From positions 36,169,606 to 36,233,605 of the forward strand of contig NC_030387.2 of NCBI RefSeq assembly GCF_001625215.2: a stretch of 64,000 nucleotides of DNA, read 5' to 3'. The number at the start of each line of letters is the position of its first letter. The stretch's first letter is position 1. The translations under genes and the position numbers were made by a program. The stretch is from Daucus carota subsp. sativus (Eukaryota > Streptophyta > Magnoliopsida > Apiales > Apiaceae). The notes beneath the pieces are model-generated. The model was not told the DNA's origin. It did no database searches and saw nothing but the letters and a program-made list of their open reading frames with translations. Below are positions 38,666 to 50,806 of the stretch, piece by piece.

Positions 38666-39658
38666 TAATTATTAATGATTTACTCTCCGTTCTTTTTTTC
38701 TAAAATCTTTGTTGCTCCTAAATCTTTGTAAGTTTGGATAAAAAGTTTATTAGTCATTGTAGCCTGAAATATATATGTGAGTATAGCATTTTAATCCAAA
38801 AGACATGATCACCGCAGGTTATATTATAAAAGTTTTGCTTTTGTTGTATCACAATTTTGAAAAAATATTAGATAATAACATTTATCTTCCATATAATACT
38901 ACAATATTTTATATGTTCCAAACAACTCAGCAGAATCAGAAATTGAGAGTGAACATGATATATTTACAATATAAGAAATTAAAAAAATGAATATAATTAT
39001 ATTATCCCCGGAAATAATATTTTCCCTAGGTCAATACATGCAGTTTAGTAAGTTTGTTTAAGGAAATTAGTGTTAAATAATTATTTTTAACTAATAAGTA
39101 TAATGATAAAAATTTCACAATATTATTAATTATTAAAAATTCTTAATACAACAAGTAATATGCATATAAGAACGTAAAAATTAAACGCATTATCGGGTGT
39201 TTCGGAAAAAAAAATTAATTCGTGAAAACAAATTTAAGCATTATATTTGGAAATTAATTATAAATAAATAATGCCATTTACGTTAAAAATAAATGAGGAG
39301 AACACATATTCGCGTATCAATCAATATATTCTAAATTCCTGCTAATGCCCATTCAACATATGGATCCTTTTATGATCCGACCCGGCTGTTAACTTCCCAC
39401 AGCAGCATTCCTCTTTCTTCTTTCTTTTTTAAATTGTTCATCTGAGTAACGCCTTTCAGTTTCAAACTACTCTCCATCTTATATTATTCTTCTTTAATAA
39501 TAAATTTATATTAATTCAATAAATTTATATTAATTCAATGTATTCATTTTAGTACATGAGGATCATTATATTATTTATTATTAAGGAATATATTGATACA
39601 TTGAATTAATATAAATATGAACATATTACTATTGAGATACTATAATTAGTACTTTCAC

Positions 39659-40215
39659 CTTACAAAAGATTTATTTTATTTTGTTCCTAATTATCTTTCT
39701 AAATGCAAATGCTGATTTGTTTTATTATTTTTTGTCAAATGAAAAGATTAATTAATTTAATTTTAATTAACCTGATAAATTAAGGTACTTAAACACTACC
39801 TAATTAATTTATTAATAGACTTAAAACATGCAATAAGAAAATCTTGGGATGATCATGTTTAAAATTATTTTTCTCGAAAGATTTATTCTATTTTCCTAAT
39901 AATCTTTCTAAATGCAAATGCTGAATTTTTTTTACTGTTCTTTGTCAAATAAAAAAATTAATTAATTTAAATTTAATTAACCTAATTAATTAAGGGACGA
40001 CAAGGTACTTAAACACTATCTAATTAATTTATTAATAGACCTAAAACATGCAATAAGAAAATCTTGGGAAGATCATGTTTAAAAATTTTTTTGTCAAAAG
40101 ATTTATTCTATTTTGTTCCTAATTATCTTTCTAAATGCAAATGCTGAATTGTTTTACTGTTTTTTGTCAAATAAAAAAATTAAGGAATTTAAATTAAATT
40201 AACCTGATAAATTAA
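39659..40215. repeat. tandem repeat, about 2.6 copies of a 210-220-bp unit
   Basis: The words AATTATCTTTCTAAATGCAAATGCTGA, CTTAAACACTA(C/T)CTAATTAATTTATTAATAGAC and CATGCAATAAGAAAATCTTGGGA recur in order. The AAATGCAAATGCTGA landmark is at about 39701, 39910 and 40133. The copies differ by small indels. Confidence 0.85.
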
Positions 40216-40485
40216 GGGGTCATTCATGTCCACCCGGGTGAAACCCATCTTTGCATTATATTTAAGAAGAAAACTGCCCATGATCTTTAACAAATCAAGG
40301 CGGTTAATATGTAATTCAAATTTTAACTTTTATGCTCATGTCTATATTCCTCCTACTAATATGGTAACTGATAATTCCATGATCAAACTAGCCATTTTGG
40401 TGAGTTCATTATCACTATCATTTACGTCCTGCTTATTTTTTATATTTTGCCATTGTTATTGTTCTTATTACGATCTTACTAACAG

Positions 40486-41008
40486 AGATTATGCAGAAGA
40501 ACTTGGATTCATACACAGCAATTTTGGTGAGTTTTGTTCCATTTTATAGTGTTTAATGATACAAACTACACATATATGTATATGTATTAAACCTGACCCA
40601 CATGCATGTCATTGTTGTGTAGATGAGAAGCGTGTTGCATTGTCTCAACATATATCTTCTTCTTCTGCATCAAGACACTGTAAGTTTATATTGTATATTT
40701 CTTTCAAGTCGTGTTGGTTTAGTATTGCAAGTATTGTTAATAAGAACTTCTGCATGTCACTCAGTTTTTGTCTCCGTCTGCGCCACTGTGACTTCTATGA
40801 TTGTTCACATGTATTACTGCACGGAATGCTCCATGGCGTAACATATTTGAAATGTCCATCTTCCTTCTTTCTTGATGTTGTTCAGAAATGGTTTTGATGT
40901 CTATTTTTCCGTTGAGTTTTTGCACACAGATTCTCATGCCGTGTAAACTATTTTAGCTTGCAGGAAAGATGAGTCGGATGTGTTTGCTAGGACTTCTCAA
41001 AATGCATA
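40486..41008 (+). pseudogene. exons of an unrecognised gene upstream of the retrotransposon
   Basis: 40486-40526 (DYAEELGFIHSNF) and 40623-40679 (EKRVALSQHISSSSASRH) join in phase through a GT-AG intron; G|AT makes Asp. A third piece from 40957 (CRKDESDVFARTSQNA) also joins in phase but ends in a stop at 41006, after which the same frame shows further stops. I do not recognise the family. It could be the front of the gene whose last exon is split by the retrotransposon, or a decayed copy. Confidence 0.35.
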
Positions 41009-41363
41009 GGACTACTTTGACGAGTAGCAATGACAGTCAAGATCAATGACAGTCTAATGGTGAACCGCATATAGCAGATATATTAATGGCAACAACACTG
41101 ACTTCACTTCGAGTTTCTTCACAATTTTCAAGCAGATGGTAAACCGGAGAAAATTCATAAAGATCGACTTTGGACCGACATTAATGTTGCTTCTGGAGAT
41201 GTAGTCTCTCAGGTGCTGCTGGTATAGCAAATCATAATAGCTTTGTTTATTAATGTGTTTGTGTTCATTCATTTTGTGGTAGTATATTGACTTCTATTGA
41301 TTGTTTTTCTGTACTTCACATTGACGGCATTTAGTGATGTTTTTTCTGATGAAATGTTTGCAG

Positions 41364-41370
41364 GAACCAC
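41364..41370 (+). pseudogene. first 7 bases of an exon cut by the retrotransposon
   Basis: TGTTTGCAG followed by GAACCAC is a good acceptor and exon start. The last five bases ACCAC are the target duplication of the element. The frame resumes at 54101 beyond the element (see that entry). Confidence 0.45.
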
Positions 41371-43358
41371 TGTGACGCCCTCCAAATCAGGGGTCTCGAT
41401 TTGGGGGTCACAACCTGACTCATAATAATATAATATGCACGGCGGAATGAAATGCTAATATTATAAAACAATAATATGACCCCTGCATGCTACTGGATCG
41501 TACACAATTTATGATATGAAACAAGCACTAATAAAACCATAAGGTGATTACACACTACACACCTGCCTAGAGTAGCTTTTACAGTAAACCACACAAACCC
41601 TCCAAAAGTCTAAATAAGTTTTATGACTAGTTCAAATTTTATTACATACTACCAAAAGTGCTATGTATACTCTGGATTCTTCCTACCTGAGCAGGAAGAT
41701 TGAACCGAAAGATCTGTGGATGGTTAAGCGGGACCCTCTTACGAGCAGTGAGGCGCATCCTCGGCATACCTAGGTCTGGCTGAAAGTTTGGCAAAACAGT
41801 AACAATGCAAGAATGAGCAACTAGAAAGCTCAGCAATATATAAAATGCTTAATGTAAAGCATTAATAAGTGTTATCTTTCGAAAAGAATAAGATAATCAA
41901 CGACAATGTCAATGGAATAAAGCTATGTCAGCTTTTAAGTAGTGAAACAAAGTTTTTAAAATAATTTATTAATCAACGGCATACTATCACAGCTGATCAG
42001 TCCGTGTGATAATACCGAGCCATGCTTCGTAGAAACATGCCTCAAAACTGGTACCAAACAAGGCAACATTTTGGCCTTTGGCAGAAAAGTATTATAATAT
42101 TTTAATAATACTTAGATAGCCCTCCGCTGGACCGCCGTCCCGGCCTCCTATGCATAAGTAAAATATTCTTTTCAAAGGAGTCACATCAATCAACTCCTTT
42201 ATTCATTCAACTCCCCATTTCACATGGTCCGGAGTAATTACATCAAGTGATGGCAACATAACTAGAATAATTAGTTATTTGCTTGTTATGAATTCAACTC
42301 TGTACTGTTTGCAGTATATCTGGATAGGATAGTTTCTCACTATCTATCTTGAAAGTAATTCGAGGATTCTAGTAGAATGATTACTAGAATGTGGTGAATT
42401 CAATCATTGGAATGTATTGAATTCAATTATTGTTTGAGTATCTGTATGGTGTATGGAATACCGAACAACCATGAAATCCCAAGCATATGATATTCTATGA
42501 ATTGAAATACAGAATATAATAATTGCATTGGCAATAATTAAAAGTTGTGGAATAAATCACTTGCTCTTAATAAATAAGAGAAGGATAGAAATACTTGCCT
42601 TTGCTGAACTCTACTGTCACTTGCTTTAAAGCTTGGAGTCACGAACAACTCTTGAATCTATAAATCAAAAGTATTGATTCAATCACTCGAGTGAACTTGA
42701 TAGACGTAATCATACGTCTCGAGAAATATAAACTACCCAATCGATTATACTAATCATGGTATTGTCACATTTTTCACGTATCATATAATCAAGCATTGCA
42801 TATAATATGCGATTCATGTTATCACGTTTAATATTACAATAAGCATGTTATTCGGTAGCTGCGATACTTAAAACCACAATTTATAATTATCACTATCCTT
42901 CCGGGATCAAAACATTTATAAACGTGACTAGATTATTATTTATCCAATTCGGAGTTTAACATCAAGATTTTGGAACCAGATACTAGTTCTACTTTCGGAA
43001 TTGAACTAAAAATTGTAATAATCTTCACAACATAAAATATTAAAACCCGGATCTTGATATCAACAGTCAACACATATTACAATAATAATACTAGTACTAC
43101 CAGTACACTTTGACATCAAAGCATATATATATTCCAAGTAGATATCAATTATATTAATAGTAATAATGTTATTATTATCACTAATTATTAAACAATAATA
43201 AGAACAAGATTAATAAAAATAAAATCAATATCAGTTTTTCTTTTATAAAGCTTTTCCCCGAAAGTCACACTTGGCAGCCTCTCGGACCACCACAGGGCCG
43301 CCATCGCCGCCAGGAATCCCGGCAGCCACCCACTCGCCTCGCCGGAAATCCTCCCCAT

Positions 43359-43424
<66 letters not shown>

Positions 43425-44643
43425 CTGGACAAGATAACATCGCCATGCCGGGCTGTTGTATCGGCCATCGCCGGCCTCTCGCTCGACTCCGAGCAGCGGC
43501 GTCGCTCTGCCGCCTCTCCCGACACAACTCCGCCCTCCACCCATCTTCATCGGCGACGGAACAACCCATCGCCACCAACAGCCTTCCGAACAGCCCCACC
43601 GCCATCAACACACAATCCCCCAACCCCGACTCATCCCTCTTCCGATGATACAGCACACAAACACAAACGTATGTATACCTCTAATCAGTAAAACACATGG
43701 CATATTCAAAGTCACGAAATTAAAACTCATCCTCACCTCAAACACTCGATTGAATTTAAGCCCAAAACCCTGGCTTCCTCTTTCTTTTGTGTAATTAGAC
43801 AACCGCCTCTGCCTGTGTTTTGTTTCCTGGGGTGTATGTGCTTATCTGATAGAGTACTATTAAGTGGGTTTAGGATATCTATCACTAGCTGTACACGCAA
43901 GGGTTTAAAGGTGATACGTGTTGCTTACCCAACTACTACACGGCACGGACGCTGCTGGCTTATTAAAAGATCTGTACCCCACTAATAAAATTTAGAGTTT
44001 TAACAATAATATAAGTTTGGGGTCCGACAATAGCCTTTGAAATATTTAACAAAAGAAAATACTCAAAAGTCCCAAATTTCTAAATGGAATAAATCCGTGA
44101 AAATTTTATTTTCGAATACTTTTAAACATTAAAATTAAATTGTCCAAATAATTTTTAAAAGTACAAATAATCAAAAATGATTATCCACGAGATTTATAAA
44201 TATTTTTAAATCGGTTAAAACATAAAAAAAATACCAAAATTAAAATATTCTGGCAATTTTAATTGGACAATATATTGTAATATAAATAAACACGGATTTT
44301 TAATATTTTAAATCAAAGGCAACTCTGGTTTATAAAATCCTAATAACTCGAAATCTAGACTACACACTCCGGTCGAGACTAAACAATTAAAAATTATAAA
44401 ATTAAATCACGTACCATAATTAATCCATTATAGCATCAGACAATTATTATAAATGCAATTGATCATGTTATTTACCAAAGTTTAGTATAATTACAGAATT
44501 TACAATTATACGAGAATTCATTTTATGAACAATTAATAAAATAATCATGCTTCATGGAAATGACAATAATTAGGCATGGCCAGATAACATTTAACAATTA
44601 TTTTTATATCATTAAAATATCACAAAGTTTCCCGGATATTACA
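41371..44643 (-). repeat. 3' LTR of the retrotransposon (left copy), 3273 bp
   Basis: On the coding strand it starts TGTAATATCCGGG and ends GGGCGTCACA. It differs from the other LTR by one substitution that I noticed (C at 42312, G at 51748) and by 16 bp in the (CT)n tract. It also contains a GC-rich block, about 43255-43665, unlike the rest of this AT-rich LTR. Confidence 0.96.
43361..43422. repeat. (TC)31 microsatellite in the left LTR
   Basis: A 62-bp TC run ((GA)n on the element's coding strand). The matching tract in the right LTR is 16 bp longer. Confidence 0.95.
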
Positions 44644-44659
44644 TCCTTCCCCCCTTAAC
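44644..44659 (-). promoter_or_regulatory. polypurine tract of the retrotransposon
   Basis: On the coding strand GTTAAGGGGGGAAGGA directly abuts the TG of the 3' LTR, as expected for the plus-strand primer of reverse transcription. Confidence 0.9.
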
Positions 44660-44682
44660 AGGATTCTGTCCCCAGAATCAAC

Positions 44683-47600
44683 TTACGAAAACAACTGAGG
44701 ATACTTGGCAAGCATTTCGCTTTCAAGTTCCCAGGTCGACTCTTCCACTCTAGGATTTCTCCACAAAACTCGTACTAAGGATACAGACTTATTCCTAAGT
44801 ACTTTCTCACGCCTATCTAATATTTGCACTGGTCTTTCTACAAAGGACAGATCTGGCTGAATCTCTATTGGTTCATATTCTATCACATGATTAGAATCAG
44901 GCAGATAACGCTTCAGCATAGACACGTGGAACACATTGTGGATATGTTGCATGTGAGGAGGTAATGCTAATTCATAAGCGACTTTCCCGACGCGCCTCAA
45001 AATTTCAAAAGGACCCACATAACGAGGGCTTAGCTTTCCTTTCTTCCCAAACCTGGACAATCCTTTCCAAGGGGATATTTTTAATAACACGGCATCTCCG
45101 ATTTCAAAATCTAGGTCTCTTCTAGTAGGGTCTGCATATCTACGTTGACGGTCTTGAGCTGCTACTAATCTTTTCCGAATAAGCTCTACTTTTTCCTTTG
45201 TTTGTTGGATCAATTCTGGACCCAAAATCTTTCTTTCACCCACTTCATCCCAACAAATAGGAGATCGACACTTTCTGCCATATAAAGCTTCATAAGGAGG
45301 CATTCCAATGCTAGCATGGTAACTATTGTTGTATGAGAATTCGACTAAGGGTAGATGTTCATCCCAACTCCCTTCGAAATCCAAGGCACATACTCTGAGC
45401 ATATCCTCGATTGTTTGAATTGTCCTTTCACTCTGACCATCGGTCTGAGGGTGATAAGCTGTACTCATTTTTAACTTTGTCCCGAGGCATTCCTGGAAAC
45501 TCTTCCAAAACCTTGAATTAAATCGAGGATCTCTGTCAGAAACTATCGATACTGGGACTCCATGTCGGACGACAATTTCTTTTAAATACAAGTGAACTAG
45601 TCTGTCCAATGAGAATCTCTCGTTGATAGGAAGGAAATGTGCTGACTTAGTTAATCTGTCTATAATAACCCAGATAGCATCATGGTTTGCTCTAGTCCTT
45701 GGTAAGCCAACCACAAAATCCATAGCAAGATGTTCCCATTTCCATTCTGGAATATCCAAGGGTTGTAATAATCCACTAGGCCTCTGGTGTTCTGCCTTGA
45801 CTCGTTGACAAGTATAACATTTACTCACCCATTCTGCAATTTCTTTCTTCATATTTGGCCACCAAAAATTTTCTCTTAAGTCTCTGTACATCTTGGTGCT
45901 TCCGGGATGAATCGAATATCTAGCGTTATGAGCTTCTCGTAAAATCTCTTCTTTCAATTCCTTCACATTTGGTATCCATATTCGAGAGGAAAATCTCAAA
46001 ATTCCTTTGTCGTCCTTTTGACTCCCTTTTTCTTCTCCCGTCAATTTATCCTTTTCATTGCTCATAATTTCTTCTTGATGCCGTCTGATCTTCTCTAGTA
46101 ACTCTGGTTGGAATGTCATTGTATAAATCACATCTTTAGCTGACTCAGGGGTGCGAATCTCAATTTCCAATTTCTCCATTTCCTTTGCTAACTCTTCAGA
46201 AGAGGTTAATAGATTCAATCTTTCCTTTCTACTCAAAGCGTCAGCTACTATATTGGCCTTTCCCGGATGATAGTTGATTGAACAATCGTAGTCTTTGATT
46301 AGCTCTAACCAACGACGTTGCCTCATGTTGAGTTCTTTCTGAGTGAAGATATATTTCAAGCTCTTGTGGTCTGTATAGATCTCACACTTCTCTCCATATA
46401 AGTAATGTCTCCAAATCTTAAGTGCGAATACTATTGCAGCTAGTTCCAAGTCATGTGTTGGATACTTCTGTTCATGTGGTCTTAATTGTCTAGACGCATA
46501 AGCAATAACCTTTCCATGTTGCATCAAAACACATCCCAATCCTTTGTGAGAAGCATCACTGTAAATTACAAAGTCCCCTTTTTCATCAGGTAGAACCAAT
46601 ACTGGTGCTGTTACTAACCTTTTCTTCAACTCTTGGAAACTTTCTTCACATTGATCAGTCCATATACACTTCTCATTCTTTCGAGTCAACTTTGTCAATG
46701 GTGTCGCAATCTTAGAAAAATCTTTAACAAACCTTCGGTAGTATCCAGCTAATCCCATAAAACTTCTAACTTCAGTGGGTGTCTTTGGTCTTTCCCAACT
46801 CATAATTGCCTCAATCTTTGCTGGATCTACTTTGATACCTTCATTACTAATCACATGCCCAAGAAATTGTACTTCTTGTAACCAAAACTCACACTTAGAA
46901 AACTTGGCATACAATTTCTCCTTTCTCAAGACTTCCAAGGCTAATCTCAAATGTTCAGCATGCTCCTCTTCTGTTTTTGAATATATTAAAATGTCGTCTA
47001 TGAACACAATCACGAACTTGTCTAAATACTTCTTAAAAACTTTGTTCATGAGTGCCATAAAAGCTGCTGGTGCATTCGTTAATCCAAACGCCATTACTAG
47101 GAACTCAAAATGGCCGTACCTTGTTCTAAAAGCAGTCTTTGGAATATCCTCAGGCTTTATCTTCAGCTGATGATAGCCAGATCTTAAATCAATTTTAGAA
47201 AACCATACGGCTCCCTTAAGCTGGTCAAATAAATCGTCAATTCTTGGTAAGGGATACCGGTTCTTAATAGTCAATTTGTTAAGCTCACGATAATCGATGC
47301 ACAGCCTCATGCTACCATCCTTCTTCTTAACAAATAATACTGGTGCTCCCCACGGGGATATACTGGGTCTTATTACTCCTTTCTCCAAAAGATCTTGAAT
47401 TTGAGTTGCTAATTCTTTCATTTCTACGGGGGCCATCCTATAAGGTGCTTTTGATACTGGATCTGTTCCTGGTGCTAGATCAATAGCAAATTGAACTTCT
47501 CTGTCTGGAGGTAATCCTGGTAGTTCATCTGGAAAGACATCTGGAAATTCATTAACTATTGGAATGGCTTCTATAGGTGGAACTTCTCGGTTAGTATCTA

Positions 47601-49239
47601 TGACATTGGCTAAGTAGGCCTCACAATTCTGGCGTAACAATCTCTTGGCTTGTGTAATGGTAAGAAATTTCTTAACCTGTCGATTTCCTTGAAAAATCAC
47701 CTTTTTCTTATCCGCCGTTTGCAACTTCACTCTTTGATGTTTGCAATCAATCTGAGCGTTATTCTCCGACAACCAATCCATTCCTAAAATGACGTCAAAT
47801 TCTCCTAACTTAAAAGGTATTAAGTTGGCAGAAAAATGATGTCCTGCAATAACAATGTCGCACCCTAGACAAATCTGATCGACCACAACTTGATCCTTAT
47901 TAGCTAACTCGATTACTAATGCTTGTCCTAAAGGTCGGACTCCACAATTCAATTTATCAATAATATCCTTAGAAACAAAAGATCTTGTAGCTCCAGAATC
48001 AATTAATACTTTAGTATTTATGGAGTTCACGGGAAGCGTACCTGCAACCACGTCTGAACTCTGCACTGCATCCTTCATGGTCATGTTAAAGGTTCTGGCT
48101 TTGGGTTGATTCTGGTTAGATGGTCCAGCTATTCTTGGTGCATTCTGCGCTGGAGGACCTGAAATCCTTGGAAAGTTCCCCACTGACTCTGGTATTGGAC
48201 AATCCTTGACCATATGACCCGGCTTCCCACACCTAAAACATGCAATGTCTTGTTTGAACCTTGGAGTCTGGTTGGCACATTCCGAGGCATAGTGTCCCTT
48301 CTGGTGACATTTATAGCATTCTATATTTCTCTTGCAATTTCCAAAATGTTTCCCACCACAAATCCTGCAATTTGGCTTTGAGGAATGATTAGACCCTTGT
48401 GGACCCTGATTACGGTACTGACTTTTCTGACCCCCACCTCCTATTGGTGGTCTCCTGAATCCAATGGTTCGGTTTGGTTGAAACTCTGGCCTTCTATTAA
48501 AGCTGCCCCGAAAGTTTCCTTGCTTTTGACTTCCTTCTGAAGTCTCCACCTTTTTCTTCTTCCCATCCCTATTTTTCTGTGACATCTCACTTTCATTCTC
48601 AATGATCATGGCCTTCTGAACTATAGAAACATACGACGTCATTTCAAACATGGCCACCCTACTACGGATCCAATCTTTTAATCCTTGTTGAAATCTTTTA
48701 GCTCTCTTTTCGTCCGTATCAACCTGATCCGGAACGAACCTTGCCAATTCCGTGAAGCGGACCTCATAATCTGCTACACTCATGTCATCTTGCTTAAGCT
48801 CCAGAAACTTAATCTCCATCTGATTCTGCATGTGCCTAGGGAAGTACTTTTCCAAGAACAATACTTTAAATCTTTCCCACGTAATTACGTTACCTCCCTC
48901 TAAGGCTTTCTTCGATTCCCACCAGTAATTTGCCTCATTCTTTAAAAAGTAGCTAGCAAACTGGGTCTTTTGTTCCTCCCCCACATTTGCTAGATCAAAT
49001 GCTTTTTCTATCTCCTTGAGCCATCCGCTGGCCTCTACCGGGTTTGCAGCACCCTTGAACTCTGGTGGATGAACTGCCTGAAACGTTTTAAAAGTTACAG
49101 CTGGAGGAGCTGGTGGTCGCTGCTGCTGTGCTGCAAGATTTGCCATTTGTTGCTGCATGAGAGCCAACATCTGTACAAGTGCGGGATCAGCCCCACCTGC
49201 TGCTGCTGCCTCCGGAACACTCTTACGTTTAGGACCCAT
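44683..49239 (-). CDS. gag-pol polyprotein, intact (1518 codons)
   Basis: A single unbroken frame. The Gag region is about 1-285. Three CCHC-type zinc knuckles follow: C291-C294-H298-C302, C308-C311-H316-C321 and C334-C337-H342-C347. The protease active site is D414-S-G. Reverse transcriptase covers about 600-780 with D684 ([10 protein letters not shown]) and the FIDD motif at 746-749. RNase H includes D894, E932 and D957. The integrase zinc finger includes C1141/C1144, and the catalytic triad is D1174, D1235 and E1271 with D,D35E spacing. A chromodomain-like C-terminus spans about 1468-1517 ([15 protein letters not shown]), typical of Tekay-type chromoviruses, which tend to target heterochromatin. 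All catalytic residues I can check are present. A pyrimidine-rich run ending CAG lies 4 nt before the ATG, so a spliced gag message is conceivable. Confidence 0.97.
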   Translation of the reverse strand: MGPKRKSVPEAAAAGGADPALVQMLALMQQQMANLAAQQQRPPAPPAVTFKTFQAVHPPEFKGAANPVEASGWLKEIEKAFDLANVGEEQKTQFASYFLKNEANYWWESKKALEGGNVITWERFKVLFLEKYFPRHMQNQMEIKFLELKQDDMSVADYEVRFTELARFVPDQVDTDEKRAKRFQQGLKDWIRSRVAMFEMTSYVSIVQKAMIIENESEMSQKNRDGKKKKVETSEGSQKQGNFRGSFNRRPEFQPNRTIGFRRPPIGGGGQKSQYRNQGPQGSNHSSKPNCRICGGKHFGNCKRNIECYKCHQKGHYASECANQTPRFKQDIACFRCGKPGHMVKDCPIPESVGNFPRISGPPAQNAPRIAGPSNQNQPKARTFNMTMKDAVQSSDVVAGTLPVNSINTKVLIDSGATRSFVSKDIIDKLNCGVRPLGQALVIELANKDQVVVDQICLGCDIVIAGHHFSANLIPFKLGEFDVILGMDWLSENNAQIDCKHQRVKLQTADKKKVIFQGNRQVKKFLTITQAKRLLRQNCEAYLANVIDTNREVPPIEAIPIVNEFPDVFPDELPGLPPDREVQFAIDLAPGTDPVSKAPYRMAPVEMKELATQIQDLLEKGVIRPSISPWGAPVLFVKKKDGSMRLCIDYRELNKLTIKNRYPLPRIDDLFDQLKGAVWFSKIDLRSGYHQLKIKPEDIPKTAFRTRYGHFEFLVMAFGLTNAPAAFMALMNKVFKKYLDKFVIVFIDDILIYSKTEEEHAEHLRLALEVLRKEKLYAKFSKCEFWLQEVQFLGHVISNEGIKVDPAKIEAIMSWERPKTPTEVRSFMGLAGYYRRFVKDFSKIATPLTKLTRKNEKCIWTDQCEESFQELKKRLVTAPVLVLPDEKGDFVIYSDASHKGLGCVLMQHGKVIAYASRQLRPHEQKYPTHDLELAAIVFALKIWRHYLYGEKCEIYTDHKSLKYIFTQKELNMRQRRWLELIKDYDCSINYHPGKANIVADALSRKERLNLLTSSEELAKEMEKLEIEIRTPESAKDVIYTMTFQPELLEKIRRHQEEIMSNEKDKLTGEEKGSQKDDKGILRFSSRIWIPNVKELKEEILREAHNARYSIHPGSTKMYRDLRENFWWPNMKKEIAEWVSKCYTCQRVKAEHQRPSGLLQPLDIPEWKWEHLAMDFVVGLPRTRANHDAIWVIIDRLTKSAHFLPINERFSLDRLVHLYLKEIVVRHGVPVSIVSDRDPRFNSRFWKSFQECLGTKLKMSTAYHPQTDGQSERTIQTIEDMLRVCALDFEGSWDEHLPLVEFSYNNSYHASIGMPPYEALYGRKCRSPICWDEVGERKILGPELIQQTKEKVELIRKRLVAAQDRQRRYADPTRRDLDFEIGDAVLLKISPWKGLSRFGKKGKLSPRYVGPFEILRRVGKVAYELALPPHMQHIHNVFHVSMLKRYLPDSNHVIEYEPIEIQPDLSFVERPVQILDRREKVLRNKSVSLVRVLWRNPRVEESTWELESEMLAKYPQLFS

Positions 49240-49896
49240 GAATCTGATAGAAAAGAAGCAACTTATTTAATAATTTGCAAGCATGGTTTTCAAAATATAT
49301 TGCAAAATTTAAATAGCAAAAGTTTTCCTGTGTACACAGTTTAAAATTAAAAGGAATTTGCATAAAATTTTGCTAACATCTTAATACCTGCTGCATAATT
49401 ACTATATAATCTTGCTTAAAGTGTAATAGTGGCGACAATAATAAAATAAAAATAGCCACTACTACCAAATCCAAATGATATAATAACTTGGATGCTTACC
49501 AAATGAAATTGCTTACTACACTATGTAATGTAAAGTAAAGCAAAACGATAAAGGAAGACGTGATTTCTATACAAACGATATACATATATAGAATAAAAAG
49601 TTATACAAACATCATCTCACATCCTCAGCCATCTAAAAGTCAACCAGTACAAGTACATTACTCATAAAAGAAAAAGTAACCAAAGAAAGAAAGGATCTAA
49701 ACATGGGGTGTCCCTCCCAACTCTGATAACTCTGCAGCTGCCGCTGCCACTGCGCCACGCATGTAGTACTGCATCTATATCACAGACTTTCGTCCTATAC
49801 ATGGTCAAAAAGGAGACTGGTTGCTTGCCGTACTATAAGAGCACCTTAGTCTCGTCTTGGAATCTTCCCTGTTGTTCACATCCTGAGTCGGAGTCC
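49240..49896 (-). other. untranslated stretch between the accessory frame and gag
   Basis: No open frame on the coding strand. The end next to gag has TTGCTTCTTTTCTATCAG immediately before ATTCATGG, which resembles a 3' splice site. Confidence 0.45.
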
Positions 49897-50592
49897 CTAG
49901 TTACGCGGCCCACGAACTGCGCGTAACTCCGACAGAATCCAGCAGATGAGCCTCGTCACCCTACGTGCCTCAACGTCCCATTCACTCGTGGATGGGAACT
50001 CGGCCAATCGCTGCCTGGCGATGTGCTCGATTGCCCCAATCCTGGAGCGTGCCTCACTATCCTCCACCGGGACTCGCCTCTCCTGGAGCAGTACATCCAT
50101 CAACCTCCTAATTTCCGCATTCTGACCACGTAGAAAATCACAGTCCCGGCCCAAAGCAGCAAATACATGATGCGGGACTGCCTGAGTCATCCCACCCGCT
50201 GGAGCCCTAGATGTGGCAGATACTGATGCTGTGGCCCTTATCTGACGATGGACGATATGCTGGCGCCCATCGGCATCAGTCTCGATGCCTACCTCCTGCT
50301 TTGCTTCCTCAATGATTCGCATAACCCGAGCCTCCCCAGGCTCCATTTGACTGATGGGAACCCTCCCGGTCTTCACAGCTTCAACAGTCTTTCCCACACT
50401 CCTTACCAAAGCCGGGTTAGCCACCACCTCCTGAACAGATCCGACTACTGGGTCTTCTTCCGGGTCTTCCTCAGGTTCTGCTACTACTGGGTTTGCATCC
50501 ACACTTGCTGATGAGCTATGCGATGGCAGCGGGGGTACTCTGGGACTCCTCTCAACACTACTCCCATCTGAATCACTCTCAGTAAGAGATTC
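49897..50592 (-). CDS. accessory open frame of the retrotransposon, upstream of gag
   Basis: About 231 codons are open on the same strand as gag, between the primer-binding site and gag. It is more GC-rich than its flanks. The start is Ser/Pro-rich (SSVERSPRVPPLPSHSSS), followed by an acidic EPEEDPEEDP part. The second half is helix-prone and charged (GQNAEIRRLMDVLLQERR, RSRIGAIEHIARQRLAEF) and could form a coiled coil. The end is Arg-rich. There is no ATG in the first 80 or so codons; an in-frame stop lies just upstream of a good 3' splice site (GTGATTCCAG|GAATC). If translated, it probably needs a spliced leader. I do not recognise the protein. Extra frames are known in some plant gypsy lineages (Ogre has an ORF before gag), so a role in the element's life cycle is plausible but is inference. 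Confidence 0.55.
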   Translation of the reverse strand, partial: ESLTESDSDGSSVERSPRVPPLPSHSSSASVDANPVVAEPEEDPEEDPVVGSVQEVVANPALVRSVGKTVEAVKTGRVPISQMEPGEARVMRIIEEAKQEVGIETDADGRQHIVHRQIRATASVSATSRAPAGGMTQAVPHHVFAALGRDCDFLRGQNAEIRRLMDVLLQERRVPVEDSEARSRIGAIEHIARQRLAEFPSTSEWDVEARRVTRLICWILSELRAVRGPRN

Positions 50593-50791
50593 CTGGAATC
50601 ACATACAATAACTACGATCAGATCTGCTATAGAATAGTAATAATACCAAAACTGTATAACTTAAGGCTAAAGACTATACTGAATAACCTGGATAACTCTA
50701 TATGAGTTACACGACGCACTTATCTCATGTGATCTTCTTATGACTCAATTTAACACGACTACTAAGCTTGTTTCAGTGAACATAAACTGTA

Positions 50792-50803
50792 GCTCTGATA
50801 CCA
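50792..50803 (-). promoter_or_regulatory. primer-binding site, initiator tRNA-Met
   Basis: On the coding strand TGGTATCAGAGC starts three bases after the 5' LTR end. It is the standard complement of the 3' end of plant initiator tRNA-Met. Confidence 0.95.
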
Positions 50804-50806
50804 ACC

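Larger units (their letters stand above)
37640..40480. other. AT-rich intergenic region with repeats
   Basis: Besides the Stowaway MITE and the tandem array listed separately, it contains a short (TA)12 run at 37859-37883 and a small hairpin (about 39519-39547 against 39592-39615, TTTATATTAATTCAATGTAT inverted). No gene found. Confidence 0.45.

Noticed and set aside
40226..40485. Possible N-terminal coding part before the exon at 40486
   Set aside because: The frame runs through, but no donor/acceptor pair gives the needed phase, and the downstream half is hydrophobic intron-like sequence.
41642..41836. 64-codon frame present in both LTRs (also 51078-51272)
   Set aside because: It is duplicated only because the LTR is; no ATG context or family supports it.
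43188..43802. Several long open frames around the (CT)n tract in the left LTR and the same in the right LTR
   Set aside because: They arise from a dinucleotide run and GC-rich DNA, occur on both strands, and change frame between the two LTRs with the tract length, so they are not treated as genes.
46775..47170. 131-codon plus-strand frame inside gag-pol
   Set aside because: It is a shadow of the reverse transcriptase region on the opposite strand.
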